A stretch of DNA of 64,000 bases from Tropicimonas_B omnivorans (GTDB lineage: Bacteria; Pseudomonadota; Alphaproteobacteria; Rhodobacterales; Rhodobacteraceae), in assembly GCF_031846565.1 (NCBI RefSeq), contig NZ_JAVRHL010000001.1, forward strand, positions 868,001 through 932,000, written 5' to 3'. A program made the position numbers and the translations under genes. Below the pieces are notes generated by a model that had not been told where the DNA came from, made no database searches, and saw only the letters and a program-made list of their open reading frames with translations. This document shows, in pieces, positions 1 to 10,225 of the stretch. Within the stretch, counting starts at the first letter, position 1. Each line of letters starts with the position of its first letter.

Positions 1-1326
1 GACGCGACCTGCTCCCTGGTCCTGCGCCAGAAGGGTGGCGCCCCCCTGGAGATCGGCGCGAACGGTGCGGACACCATCGCCTGGATGGATCACCGCGGCA
101 CGGCGGAGGCCGAGGAGATCGCGGCAACCGGCGATCCAGCCCTCGCCTTCGCCGGCGGCTCCATGCATCCCGAGATGCAGTTGCCGAAGCTCCTCTGGCT
201 CAAGCGCCACCGCCCGCTTCTCTGGGACAGGCTGGGCTCGGCGCGGGACCTCGTCGATTTCCTCACATGGCGCGCGACGGGGTCCGAGATCCGCTCCCTC
301 TGCGCGGCGTCGGCGAAATGGGGATACTGCCCGGGCGATGGCGGCTGGCCGGAGGCGCTCTTCGCCCGGATAGGGCTCGAGGACCTTGGCGAGGCCGCCG
401 GCCTTCCGCATCACGTCGCGCCGCCGGGAACGCGGGCCGGAACGCTGACCGCGCTTGCGGCGACGGAGCTCGGCCTGCCGATCGGCTGCCCGGTCGCGGT
501 CGGGATGGTGGACGCCTATGCCGGCGCGCTCGGCCTCTTGGGCCGTGCCCCGGATGGCGGCCGCGGCGGTCATGCGGCGCTGATCGCCGGCACCTCCGCC
601 TGTGTCATGAGCGTGAGCGCCGAGCGGCCGGACAGCGCCGGGCTATGGGGTCCGGTGGAGGGAGCGGTGCTGCCCGGCCTGTGGTCCATCGAGGGCGGGC
701 AAAGCGCGGCCGGCGCCCTTCTCGACTGGGTGCTTGAAACCTTCGGGCCGGGCGCTGCCGACATCGCCGCCCACGAGGCCACGCTTGCCCGGATCGAGAC
801 GCTCCTGATCGCCGAAGGGCCGGACCTTGCGTCCGACATCCATGTCCTGACAGGCGGTCGCGGGCGGCGGATGCCCCGTCCCGGGTCCGAGAGGCGGGCG
901 GGGATCATCGGTCTCGGCCTCGGGCGCGGTGCGGACGATGCCGCCCGGATCTACTGGCGCGCCGCGACAGCGCTCGCGCTCGGCATGGGGGATGTCCTCG
1001 GCGAGATGGACGCCGCGGGGGAGCCCGTGCGGGTGCTTCATGCCGCCGGCGGCGTGCGGCGAAGCCCGCTTCTGATGCAACTCTACGCCGACGCGACGGG
1101 GCGCGAGGTCCGGCCCTCCGGCGCTGCCGATGCGGTCCTGCTCGGAACCGCCATGCTCGGAGCCTCGGCCGCGGGGATGTATCCCGGCCCAGGTGCGGCG
1201 GCCGCCTCCATGGGCATGCCCGCCGGCACTCCGATCACGCCGCGCGCCGAACGCGCCGGGCGCATGGAGGCGGACCGCAAGGCGCAGGCGCGTCTTCGCT
1301 CAGCGATGCGGGATCTGGGCCCCTGA
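1..1326 (+). CDS. FGGY-family pentulose kinase (5' end outside window)
   Basis: ATP-dependent sugar kinase that probably phosphorylates a ketopentose or pentitol in the cytoplasm. The frame is open from base 1, so the N-terminal nucleotide-binding segment is missing; about 441 residues are visible, against roughly 520-540 for complete family members. Visible features are the WMDHR segment, the SLCAASAKWGY stretch typical of the ribulokinase/ribitol-kinase branch, the IAGTSACVMS phosphate-binding segment near visible residue 195, and the C-terminal HAAGGVRRSPLLMQLYADATG-type signature near residue 345. Its last 27 bases overlap the 3' end of the convergent gluconokinase gene. The exact substrate cannot be read from the sequence; ribulose or a related pentulose is an inference. 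Confidence 0.85.
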   Translation, partial: DATCSLVLRQKGGAPLEIGANGADTIAWMDHRGTAEAEEIAATGDPALAFAGGSMHPEMQLPKLLWLKRHRPLLWDRLGSARDLVDFLTWRATGSEIRSLCAASAKWGYCPGDGGWPEALFARIGLEDLGEAAGLPHHVAPPGTRAGTLTALAATELGLPIGCPVAVGMVDAYAGALGLLGRAPDGGRGGHAALIAGTSACVMSVSAERPDSAGLWGPVEGAVLPGLWSIEGGQSAAGALLDWVLETFGPGAADIAAHEATLARIETLLIAEGPDLASDIHVLTGGRGRRMPRPGSERRAGIIGLGLGRGADDAARIYWRAATALALGMGDVLGEMDAAGEPVRVLHAAGGVRRSPLLMQLYADATGREVRPSGAADAVLLGTAMLGASAAGMYPGPGAAAASMGMPAGTPITPRAERAGRMEADRKAQARLRSAMRDLGP

Positions 1327-1833
1327 GCGGCGAAGCCAGTCCAGCGTCGTCTCGACATGAGCCTCCGCGGGAGCCAGATCCGAGAGGGTCAGGCCGTCCT
1401 CGTCCGGCTCAAGCGGCTCGAGCGTCGCAAGCTGGCTGTCCAGAAGCGAGGGCGGCATGAAATGCCCGGTCCGGCCGCTGATCCGCTCCCGCAACGTGTC
1501 TGCGTCCGGCGCGAGGTGAACGAAGGTGACGTGGGAGCCGGCGGCCTGCCGCACCTGGTCCCGGTAGGCGTGCTTGAGGACCGACGCGGCGACACAGGCT
1601 CCCGTGCCGTCCTTCCGCCCGGTCCGCAGGGCTTCGCCCACGGCCTTGAGAAACGGCTTGCGCATCTCGTCGTCGAGCGGATGGCCCGCTTCCATCCATG
1701 CGATGTTCTCGGGCGGATGACAGGTATCGCCTTCGATGAACGGCAGGCCGAGGCGCTCCGCGAGCCGGCGTGCGAGGGTGGACTTGCCGGAGGCGCTGAC
1801 CCCCATGACCACGAGAAGGAGCGGCTCCGCCAT
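1300..1833 (-). CDS. gntK: gluconokinase
   Basis: Phosphorylates D-gluconate to 6-phosphogluconate in the cytoplasm, feeding the Entner-Doudoroff and pentose phosphate routes. The 177-residue protein has the usual length of GntK-type kinases, with an N-terminal P-loop (GVSASGKST, about residues 11-19), the EGDTCHPPENIAWMEAGHPL stretch typical of this family and the RTGHFMPPSLLDSQLATLE substrate-lid segment. Its ATG overlaps the slyX stop by one base (TGATG), which suggests translational coupling. Its 3' end overlaps the convergent FGGY kinase by 27 bases. Shikimate-kinase-like relatives share the fold, but the HFMP motif supports gluconate as substrate. Confidence 0.9.
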   Translation of the reverse strand: MAEPLLLVVMGVSASGKSTLARRLAERLGLPFIEGDTCHPPENIAWMEAGHPLDDEMRKPFLKAVGEALRTGRKDGTGACVAASVLKHAYRDQVRQAAGSHVTFVHLAPDADTLRERISGRTGHFMPPSLLDSQLATLEPLEPDEDGLTLSDLAPAEAHVETTLDWLRRSGAQIPHR

Positions 1834-2033
1834 CAGTAATGCGGCGGGGTTTCGTCGGTGAAGACGGCGCCGCCAGACTGGGCGGCCTCGTCATCCGCCG
1901 CGCGCCGGGTGAGATAGGCCACCCGTGCCTCCAGCCGCGAAATCTGCGTCTCCTGACGTGCGACGACCTCGGACAGATCGTCCGTCACGCGCCGCAGATG
2001 CGCCAGTTCTTCTTCGATGCGGGTCTCGTTCAT
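1833..2033 (-). CDS. slyX: SlyX family protein
   Basis: Small 66-residue protein of unknown biochemical function. Nearly the whole length is a heptad-like helix (EEELAHLRRVTDDLSEVVARQ), as expected for a short coiled coil, and the C-terminus ends in PPHY, a hallmark of SlyX proteins. It is the first gene of a two-gene unit with gntK. The family name comes from the E. coli locus next to slyD; no activity can be inferred here. Confidence 0.85.
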   Translation of the reverse strand: MNETRIEEELAHLRRVTDDLSEVVARQETQISRLEARVAYLTRRAADDEAAQSGGAVFTDETPPHY

Positions 2034-2216
2034 GGGGATTCTGGTACCCGCTTGTCGGCGGAGGGGGAAGGGGATTGCGGGACGCCGGCATCCGCGCCCG
2101 CGTCCATCGGTGCGGCAGCACCGCCAGCGGCCAGCGGCCGCGGTTGCGAGCGCACCGGCCTTCGGCTAGATGCGGGCGCGACTGCGATGCAGGGCAAGGC
2201 GGGGACGAGACGCGAC

Positions 2217-3728
2217 ATGGCAAAGACCAAGAAGGCCCCTCGGCCCAAGGCCGTGACCCCGCGCGGCTTCCGCGATTACATGGGCGCGGAGGTCACCGAG
2301 CGGACCGAAATGCTCGGCAGGATCGCCGAGGTTTACCGTCTTTACGGCTTCGACCCGCTGGAGACGAGCGCGGTGGAGACGGTCGAGGCGCTTGGCAAGT
2401 TCCTGCCCGACGTGGATCGCCCGAACGAAGGCGTCTTCGCATGGGAGGAGAACAGCGACTGGCTGGCGCTGCGCTACGACCTGACCGCGCCCTTGGCCCG
2501 GGTCGCCGCTCAGTACCGCAACGATCTGCCCTCGCCCTACCGCCGCTACGCGATGGGGCCGGTGTGGCGCAACGAAAAGCCCGGGCCGGGGCGGTTCCGC
2601 CAGTTCTACCAATGCGATGCGGACACGGTGGGCGCGCCCTCCGTCGCCGCCGACGCGGAGATCTGCGGAATGCTCTGCGAGGCGCTGGAAGCGGCCGGGA
2701 TCGAGCGGGGGGACTACGCCGTCCGGATCAACAACCGCAAGGTCCTGAATGGTGTGATGGAGGTCGCCGGCATCCTCGATCCGGCCGACCCCGAGGCATT
2801 CGGGCGGGAGCGGGGCATCGTCCTGCGCGCCATCGACAAGCTCGACCGGCTGGGACCGGAGGGCGTCCGCCTCCTTCTCGGCGGGGGCCGCAAGGACGAG
2901 AGCGGCGACTTCACCAAGGGGGCCGGGCTGACCGATGAGCAGGCCGCCGTGGTGATGGGCTTCGTCGAGGCGGGGCTGGACCGAAGCGATGCCGGGCGCG
3001 CCCCCGCCGCCGTGCTGGCGCGGCTCCGGGATCTCGTCGGCGAAAGCGCTGAGGGGCGGGCCGGCGTCGATGAGCTGGAGCACATCGCCGAGCTTCTGGC
3101 AGCGCAGGGCTTCGGCCCGGACCGCGCAACCATCGACCCTTCCGTCGTTCGCGGCCTCGGCTATTACACCGGCCCCGTCTTCGAGGCGGAGCTGACCTTC
3201 GAGATCACGGGCGAGGATGGCAAGCCGCGCCAGTTCGGCTCCGTCGCCGGCGGCGGGCGCTACGACGACCTGGTGAAGCGCTTCACCGGGCAGGCCGTCC
3301 CCGCGACCGGCATCTCCATCGGCGTCGACCGGCTCCTCGCCGCCCTCCATGCCACCGGCAAGACGAAGGGCGAGGCGGACGGTCCCGTCGTCGTCACCGT
3401 GATGGACCGGGACCGGCTGCCCGCCTACCAGGCGATGGCGTCCGAGCTCCGCGCCGCCGGGATCCGGGCGGAGGTCTACCTCGGCAATCCGAAGAACTTC
3501 GGCAATCAGCTCAAATACGCGGACAAGCGCGGCTCCCCGGTCGCCGTGATCGAGGGCGAGGAGGAGGCCGGGCGCGGCGTCGTTCAGCTCAAGGACCTGA
3601 AGCTCGGCGCGAAGATCGCGGCGAGTGCGACGCTCGAGGAATGGAAGGGGCAGCCAGCCCAGCGCGAGGTGCCCCGCGCCGATCTTGTGGCCGAACTCGG
3701 CCGGATGCTGGCGGCCCACGATGCCTGA
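2217..3728 (+). CDS. hisS: histidyl-tRNA synthetase, alphaproteobacterial type
   Basis: Charges tRNA-His with histidine. I chose the ATG at 2217, giving 503 residues beginning MAKTKKAPRPKAVTPRGFRD, because the upstream open frame is arginine-rich and unlike the family. Class II features are LALRYDLTAPLAR near residue 83, motif 2 (WRNEKPGPGRFRQFYQCDAD) near 116, and the HisA-like loop RGLGYYTGPVFE near 310. The FYQCDAD form of motif 2 and the length near 500 match the divergent alphaproteobacterial/eukaryote-like lineage rather than the roughly 420-residue canonical bacterial enzyme. The stop overlaps hisZ by 8 bases. The only tRNA gene in the window, at 13790-13866, is its probable substrate. 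Confidence 0.95.
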   Translation: MAKTKKAPRPKAVTPRGFRDYMGAEVTERTEMLGRIAEVYRLYGFDPLETSAVETVEALGKFLPDVDRPNEGVFAWEENSDWLALRYDLTAPLARVAAQYRNDLPSPYRRYAMGPVWRNEKPGPGRFRQFYQCDADTVGAPSVAADAEICGMLCEALEAAGIERGDYAVRINNRKVLNGVMEVAGILDPADPEAFGRERGIVLRAIDKLDRLGPEGVRLLLGGGRKDESGDFTKGAGLTDEQAAVVMGFVEAGLDRSDAGRAPAAVLARLRDLVGESAEGRAGVDELEHIAELLAAQGFGPDRATIDPSVVRGLGYYTGPVFEAELTFEITGEDGKPRQFGSVAGGGRYDDLVKRFTGQAVPATGISIGVDRLLAALHATGKTKGEADGPVVVTVMDRDRLPAYQAMASELRAAGIRAEVYLGNPKNFGNQLKYADKRGSPVAVIEGEEEAGRGVVQLKDLKLGAKIAASATLEEWKGQPAQREVPRADLVAELGRMLAAHDA

Positions 3729-4830
3729 CAAGGCGGCGATCCGGGCCGAGGCCGCGCGGCTTCTGGCGGCATTCGAAAACACGGGGGCGGTCCCGGTCGA
3801 GGCGGAGATCCTGCAGCCGGCGGGCACGCTCCTCGATCTTTATGGCGAGGATATCCGCGCCCGCGCTTTCACTACGGACGATCCCCTTCAGGGCGAGATG
3901 ATGCTCCGGCCGGACTTCACCGTCCCCGTGGTCGAGGCGCACATGCGCGAAGGCGCGGAGCCGGCGCGCTACTGCTACGCGGGCGAGGTCTTCCGGCGTC
4001 AGGAGGTCGCGAGCGCCGGGCGTGCGGCGGAAACGATGCAGGTGGGGCTCGAGTTCTTTTCCCGCGCGGATCCGGCGGCGGCGGACGCGGAGGTCTTCGC
4101 GCTCTTCTCGGAATTGCTGGCGCCGCTCGGCCTCAGGGCCGCCATGGGCGATATCGGCCTTCTGACGGCGGCGGTCGAGGGGCTTGGCGCCTCTCCCCGG
4201 CGACGGGCCGCGCTGATGCGGCATCTCTGGCGCCCGCGCCGCTTCAAGGCACTGCTCGACCGGTATGCCGGACGCTCGACGGTGCCGCCGGCGCGCAAGG
4301 CTCTTCTGGACGGGCTGGGACGGAAGAGCGCCGAGGAGCTGGTCGCGAAGGCCGGGCCGGAGATCGGCCTGAGGTCCGCCTCGGAGGTCGTCGCGCGCAT
4401 TGGGGCGCTGGCCGAGGATGCCGCTGAAGACCGGCTGTCCGCGGCGGAGGTCGAGGTGATCGACGATCTCCTGGCGGTGCGCGCGGACCCCGAGAACGCC
4501 CTTGCCCGGCTCGAGGATATCGCGGTGGACATGCCTGCCATGGAGCCGGCGGCGGCGCGGCTCGCCGATCGGCTGGACGCCCTGGCGAAGCGCGGCGTCG
4601 ATCTCTCCGCCATCGAATTCGAGGGCAGCTACGGCCGCACCTCGATGGAGTATTACGACGGCTTCGTCTTCGGCTTTTATGCCCCCGGCCGCCCGGACCT
4701 GCCTCCCGTCGCCACCGGTGGGCGCTACGATGCGCTTTGCTCGCGGCTCGGCGGGGGGCGCTCGATCGAGGCCGTGGGCGGGGTGATCCGGCCCGGCCTC
4801 GCCCTTGCGCTCACGGAAGGTGCACCATGA
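3721..4830 (+). CDS. hisZ: ATP phosphoribosyltransferase regulatory subunit
   Basis: HisRS-like paralogue that pairs with short-form HisG to make the active, histidine-sensitive ATP phosphoribosyltransferase, the first step of histidine biosynthesis. The 369-residue protein keeps class II fold landmarks (LRPDFTVPVVEAHM, RYCYAGEVFRRQE, GGRYDAL) but lacks the anticodon-binding C-terminus, as expected for HisZ. It starts inside the last codons of hisS and overlaps hisG by four bases (ATGA), so the three genes are very probably cotranscribed and translationally coupled. Confidence 0.92.
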   Translation: MPDKAAIRAEAARLLAAFENTGAVPVEAEILQPAGTLLDLYGEDIRARAFTTDDPLQGEMMLRPDFTVPVVEAHMREGAEPARYCYAGEVFRRQEVASAGRAAETMQVGLEFFSRADPAAADAEVFALFSELLAPLGLRAAMGDIGLLTAAVEGLGASPRRRAALMRHLWRPRRFKALLDRYAGRSTVPPARKALLDGLGRKSAEELVAKAGPEIGLRSASEVVARIGALAEDAAEDRLSAAEVEVIDDLLAVRADPENALARLEDIAVDMPAMEPAAARLADRLDALAKRGVDLSAIEFEGSYGRTSMEYYDGFVFGFYAPGRPDLPPVATGGRYDALCSRLGGGRSIEAVGGVIRPGLALALTEGAP

Positions 4831-5537
4831 CGCTCAAGCTCGGCGTGCCGTCCAAGGGGCGGCTCATGGAGAAGACCTTCGACTGGTTCGGAGCGCGCGG
4901 GCTCGACATCCGCCGCACGGAGAATGAGCGCGAGTACGCGGGCCGCGTCGAGGGGGCCGACGGCGTGGAACTGGTGCTGCTCTCTGCCGGCGAGATCCCG
5001 CGGGAGCTCGAGGCGGGACGCATTCATCTCGGCGTCACCGGCTCGGACATGGTGCGCGAGCGCCTCGCCTCCTGGCAGGATTCGGTTCAGGAACTGACCC
5101 GGATGGGCTTCGGCCACGCCGATCTGGTTCTCGCCGTGCCGGCCTTCTGGGCGGATGTGGACACGCTCGACGATCTCGATGCCGCCGCCGCCGCGTTCCG
5201 CGCCAAGCACGGTTTCCGCCTGCGGATCGCGACGAAGTATCACCGGCTGGTCCGGGAGTTCCTGCGCGAGACGGGCGTGGCCGATTACCGGCTGGTGGAC
5301 AGCCAGGGCGCGACCGAGGGCACCGTGCGGAACGGCACGGCGGAGGCGATCGCGGACATTACCTCCACCGGGGAGACATTGCGGGCGAACCACCTGCGCA
5401 TCCTGTCGGACGGTGTGATGCACCGCAGCCAGGCGACGCTCTTCAAGTCCCGCCGGGCAGATTGGGATGGCGGCGCCCGCGAGGTCTGGCGCGGCCTCGG
5501 CAACCTGCTCGGAATCTCCGAACGCGGCGACCGCTGA
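4827..5537 (+). CDS. hisG: ATP phosphoribosyltransferase catalytic subunit, short form
   Basis: Condenses ATP with phosphoribosyl pyrophosphate to give phosphoribosyl-ATP, committing flux to histidine. The 236-residue length marks the HisG(S) form, which lacks the C-terminal regulatory domain and needs HisZ. Visible features are the N-terminal KLGVPSKGRLMEKT and the phosphate-binding segment DSQGATEGTVRNGTAEAIAD near residues 155-174. The start at 4827 is fixed by the ATGA overlap with hisZ; an upstream in-frame extension lies wholly inside hisZ and is not credible. Confidence 0.95.
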   Translation: MTLKLGVPSKGRLMEKTFDWFGARGLDIRRTENEREYAGRVEGADGVELVLLSAGEIPRELEAGRIHLGVTGSDMVRERLASWQDSVQELTRMGFGHADLVLAVPAFWADVDTLDDLDAAAAAFRAKHGFRLRIATKYHRLVREFLRETGVADYRLVDSQGATEGTVRNGTAEAIADITSTGETLRANHLRILSDGVMHRSQATLFKSRRADWDGGAREVWRGLGNLLGISERGDR

Positions 5538-5558
5538 GTTTCCATTCGCGCGGAACGA

Positions 5559-6104
5559 ATGGCCACTCGGGCCCGTTCGCCCGTCATGACCTATATCGAG
5601 CCCTTCCTGCGTGCGCTTGTCGCCGTGCCGGTCCTGATCCTCATTGTCAGGATGAACGGGCTCCGGTCCTTCTCCAAGATGTCGAGCTTCGACTTCGCGC
5701 TGACCGTCGCGACGGGCTCGCTTTTGGCGACGACGATCGTGGACACCCGCTCCAGCCTCGTCACCGCCCTGATCGGCATCGCCTCGGTCTTCTTCGTGCA
5801 GCGCGTGATCGCGACCTTCCGCCGCCATGCGCCGGACACCCAGCGGGTCTTCGACAACTCGCCACTTCTCCTGATGGAGAATGGCGAGATATTCGAGGCG
5901 AACCTCAAGGCCGCCCGCCTCACCCGGACAGACCTGATGGCGAAGCTCCGCGAAGCCGGGATCGTTTCGCTGGGGCAGGTGCGCGCGGTGGTTCTGGAGA
6001 CGACCGGTGATGTCAGCGTGCTGTCGGGAGAGCCGGGCGGGCCCGGGGTCGAGGAGCCCATCATGCTCGGCGTCCGGCGCGGTGCCGGGCGGGCCGGGGC
6101 CTGA
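5559..6104 (+). CDS. DUF421 (YetF-like) membrane protein
   Basis: Integral membrane protein with an N-terminal block of hydrophobic segments (about residues 12-30, 45-65 and 68-85) followed by a cytoplasmic or peripheral domain. The RMNGLRSFSKMSSFDFALTVATGS stretch and the later LLMENGEIFEANLKAARLT segment are diagnostic of the DUF421/YetF family, whose function is not established. The start could also be the ATG at 5586 (MTYIEP), which fits the family N-terminus better; neither has a strong ribosome-binding site. It lies 21 bases after hisG but looks functionally unrelated. Confidence 0.8.
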   Translation: MATRARSPVMTYIEPFLRALVAVPVLILIVRMNGLRSFSKMSSFDFALTVATGSLLATTIVDTRSSLVTALIGIASVFFVQRVIATFRRHAPDTQRVFDNSPLLLMENGEIFEANLKAARLTRTDLMAKLREAGIVSLGQVRAVVLETTGDVSVLSGEPGGPGVEEPIMLGVRRGAGRAGA

Positions 6105-6123
6105 ACCATCGTCCTTAAGGGGT

Positions 6124-6151
6124 TTGACCCTGCCCTTCACTGATTTAGCCT
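6124..6151 (+). promoter_or_regulatory. candidate sigma-70-type promoter for glpD
   Basis: TTGACC (6124-6129) and TAGCCT (6146-6151) are separated by 16 bases and lie about 50 bases before the glpD start. The -35 box is good and the -10 box weak. This is a visual match only. Confidence 0.3.
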
Positions 6152-6203
6152 CTGTGCACCCGGCCCCGTCAGGGATCGCACGCAAACGGGAGGGAGACCC
6201 GAC

Positions 6204-7781
6204 ATGGACAGTACCGACATCTCCGATCTTTTCGTCATCGGCGGAGGGATCAACGGATGCGGAATCGCCCGCGACGCGGCCGGGCGCGGGCTGACCGTTC
6301 GCCTCGCCGAGATGAACGACCTCGCCTCGGCGACGTCCAGCGCCTCCACGAAGCTCTTCCACGGCGGGCTGCGCTACCTCGAGTATTTCGAGTTCCGCCT
6401 CGTCCGGGAAGCGCTGATCGAGCGGGAGACGCTGCTGCGCGCCATGCCGCACATCTCCTGGCCGCTGCGATTCGTGCTGCCCTATACCGCGGACATGCGG
6501 TTCGAGAGCGACACGCCGACCTCGAAGCTCATGGGGGTCGTCATGCCGTGGATGAAGGGGCGCCGACCGTCCTGGCTGATCCGCATGGGCCTTGCGATGT
6601 ACGACAACCTCGGCGGCCGGAAGATCCTGCCGGGCACCTCCACCGTCAATCTCAAGAACGATATCGCCGGCCTGCCGCTCAAGGAGCGGTTCGACAAGGC
6701 CTACGAGTATTCCGACTGCTGGGTGCAGGATTCGCGGCTCGTGGCCCTCAACGCCCGCGATGCGGCAGAGCGCGGCGCCAAGATCATGACGCGCACCAAG
6801 GTCATCGAGGCGCAGCGGGGCGACGGCGTCTGGGAGATCACGACGGAAGGCCCGGAGGGCAAGCAGACCTTTCGCGCCCGCGCGCTGGTCAATGCCGGCG
6901 GGCCCTGGGTGGAGCAGGTGATCAACCAGCGCATTCACGACAATACCCGCGAGGGCGTCAGGCTCGTGAAAGGCAGCCACATCGTCACCCGCAAGCTCTT
7001 CGAGCATGACAAGTGCTACTTCTTCCAGGGCACGGACGGGCGGATCATCTTCGCCATTCCCTACGAGGAAGACTTCACGCTCATCGGCACCACCGATGCG
7101 GTGCACGAGGATCCCGACCAGAAGCCCGAGATATCGGACGAGGAGCGCGACTATCTTCTCGCGTTCGTGTCGCAGTACTTCCGGGAGCCGGTGCGGCAGG
7201 AAGATATCGTCTGGACCTATTCCGGCGTGCGGCCTCTCTACGACGACGGCGCGAAGAGCGCGACGGCGGCGACGCGGGACTATGTCATCAAGCTGCATTC
7301 CGAGAGCGGCGCGCCCTACATCAACATCTTCGGCGGCAAGATCACGACCTATCGCCGGCTCGCCGAATCCGCGCTCGAGCGCCTCGGCGAAGTTCGTGAC
7401 ATGGGCGCGCCATGGACCGCGGGCGTGCCGCTGCCGGGCGGTGACTTCCCGGTGAACGGTGTGGACAAGCTGATCGCGGACCTCGTCGCCCGGTACGACT
7501 TCCTCGATGAGCGCTGGGCCAAGCGCCTCGTCCGCGCCTACGGCATGGATGCTTGGAAGATCCTCGGAGAGGCTTCAGAGGTCGGCGATCTCGGTCAGGA
7601 TTTCGGGCACACGCTGACCGAGACGGAGGTGCGCTGGCTGATGAAGTACGAGTTCGCCCGCTCGGCCGATGACGTCCTCTGGCGCCGCGGCAAGCTCGGT
7701 CTGCGCCTGTCGCAGGAGGAGGCCGGACGGCTGGACGCCTTCATGGTGGACAACGCGGATCGCCTCGAGGCGGCCGAGTGA
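6204..7781 (+). CDS. glpD: glycerol-3-phosphate dehydrogenase (aerobic, FAD)
   Basis: Membrane-associated flavoenzyme that oxidises sn-glycerol 3-phosphate to dihydroxyacetone phosphate and passes electrons to quinone. The 525-residue protein opens with a Rossmann FAD site (VIGGGINGCGIARDAAGRG, about residues 11-29), followed by the SSASTKLFHGGLRYLE motif typical of GlpD. GTTDAVHEDP and the SGVRPLYDD segment lie in the substrate domain, and a helical C-terminal domain follows. A strong ribosome-binding site (GGGAGGGAG) precedes the ATG. glpK follows on the same strand, so this is a glycerol catabolic pair; no glpF transporter or glpR repressor is visible nearby. Confidence 0.95.
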   Translation: MDSTDISDLFVIGGGINGCGIARDAAGRGLTVRLAEMNDLASATSSASTKLFHGGLRYLEYFEFRLVREALIERETLLRAMPHISWPLRFVLPYTADMRFESDTPTSKLMGVVMPWMKGRRPSWLIRMGLAMYDNLGGRKILPGTSTVNLKNDIAGLPLKERFDKAYEYSDCWVQDSRLVALNARDAAERGAKIMTRTKVIEAQRGDGVWEITTEGPEGKQTFRARALVNAGGPWVEQVINQRIHDNTREGVRLVKGSHIVTRKLFEHDKCYFFQGTDGRIIFAIPYEEDFTLIGTTDAVHEDPDQKPEISDEERDYLLAFVSQYFREPVRQEDIVWTYSGVRPLYDDGAKSATAATRDYVIKLHSESGAPYINIFGGKITTYRRLAESALERLGEVRDMGAPWTAGVPLPGGDFPVNGVDKLIADLVARYDFLDERWAKRLVRAYGMDAWKILGEASEVGDLGQDFGHTLTETEVRWLMKYEFARSADDVLWRRGKLGLRLSQEEAGRLDAFMVDNADRLEAAE

Positions 7782-7839
7782 CGATGGCGGGGACCGCCCC
7801 CCGCCCAATACATTCTCACAAGACCCGAAGGGAGGGGGC

Positions 7840-9342
<1,503 letters not shown>

Positions 9343-9348
9343 GCGGCC

Positions 9349-10116
9349 TCAGCCGAACGGGTCTTCCGGGTAGGAGACCCCGGCGAGGTAGAGCCCGTGA
9401 GGCGGGCAGACCGGGCCGCATCGGGCCCGGTCCCGCGCCGCCAGCACCTCGCCGACCCGCCCCGGCGGCCACGCGCCGGCGCCGACCCGTTCGAGCGTTC
9501 CGACAAAGCTGCGGACCTGCGAATGGAGGAACGATCGGGCGCGGACGTGAAAGTGGATTTCCGGCGCTTCCCCGGATCCGGCCCGTTCGATCCGCAGCTC
9601 GTCCAGCGTGCGCACCGGACTGTCCGCCTGGCATTCGGAGGCCCGGAAGGTCGTGAAGTCGTGCCGCCCGAGAAGGTGGCGGGCGCCGTCCTGCATGGCA
9701 TCGACGTCCATCGGCTGAGGGACCAGCCAGACCTTGCCTGCCTCCAGCGCCGCCGGCGCGCGGCGGTTCAGCATCCGGAAGAGATAGCGCCGCTCCGTCG
9801 CCGAGAAGCGCGCGTGCCACTCTTCGGACACCTCGGCGCAGGCCGTGACGGCCACGGGGTGGGGCTTCAGGTGGTGATTGAGCGCGCCCATCAGGCGGAA
9901 CGGATCCCAATCCTTCGCCAGGTCCGCATGGGCGATTTGTCCCGTCGCGTGGACGCCGGCATCCGTGCGCCCCGCCGCGGCGATGGTGACGGGGGCGACT
10001 TCCAGCCGTGCGATCGCGGCCTCTACCGCGCCCTGCACCGAAGGGGCGTGCGACTGACGCTGCCAACCCGAGAACGGGCCGCCGTCATACTCGATGCGGA
10101 GGGCAAATCGGGGCAT
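9349..10116 (-). CDS. truA: tRNA pseudouridine(38-40) synthase
   Basis: Isomerises uridines 38-40 in the anticodon arm of many tRNAs. The 255-residue protein has the TruA layout: RIEYDGGPFSGWQRQ at the N-terminus, the catalytic aspartate D52 in AAGRTDAGVHATGQ, the ATERRYLFRM segment near residue 105 and the RARSFLHSQVRSFVGTLERVG motif in the C-terminal half. It is divergent from ycjX, with about 110 bases between the two starts that must hold both promoters. Confidence 0.95.
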   Translation of the reverse strand: MPRFALRIEYDGGPFSGWQRQSHAPSVQGAVEAAIARLEVAPVTIAAAGRTDAGVHATGQIAHADLAKDWDPFRLMGALNHHLKPHPVAVTACAEVSEEWHARFSATERRYLFRMLNRRAPAALEAGKVWLVPQPMDVDAMQDGARHLLGRHDFTTFRASECQADSPVRTLDELRIERAGSGEAPEIHFHVRARSFLHSQVRSFVGTLERVGAGAWPPGRVGEVLAARDRARCGPVCPPHGLYLAGVSYPEDPFG

Positions 10117-10225
10117 TGCGGGGCCTTAGCGCCGGAATGCGCGTCAGTCCATCCCGCGGCCGGCCTTTCGGAGCCCCCTCCATCGCCCTACATTGACGCG
10201 GAGCCAGATCGAGGGGACGGACAGA

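Noticed and set aside
2166..3827. 553-residue open frame antisense to hisS
   Set aside because: The opposite strand encodes an unmistakable histidyl-tRNA synthetase; the antisense product has no recognisable motif.
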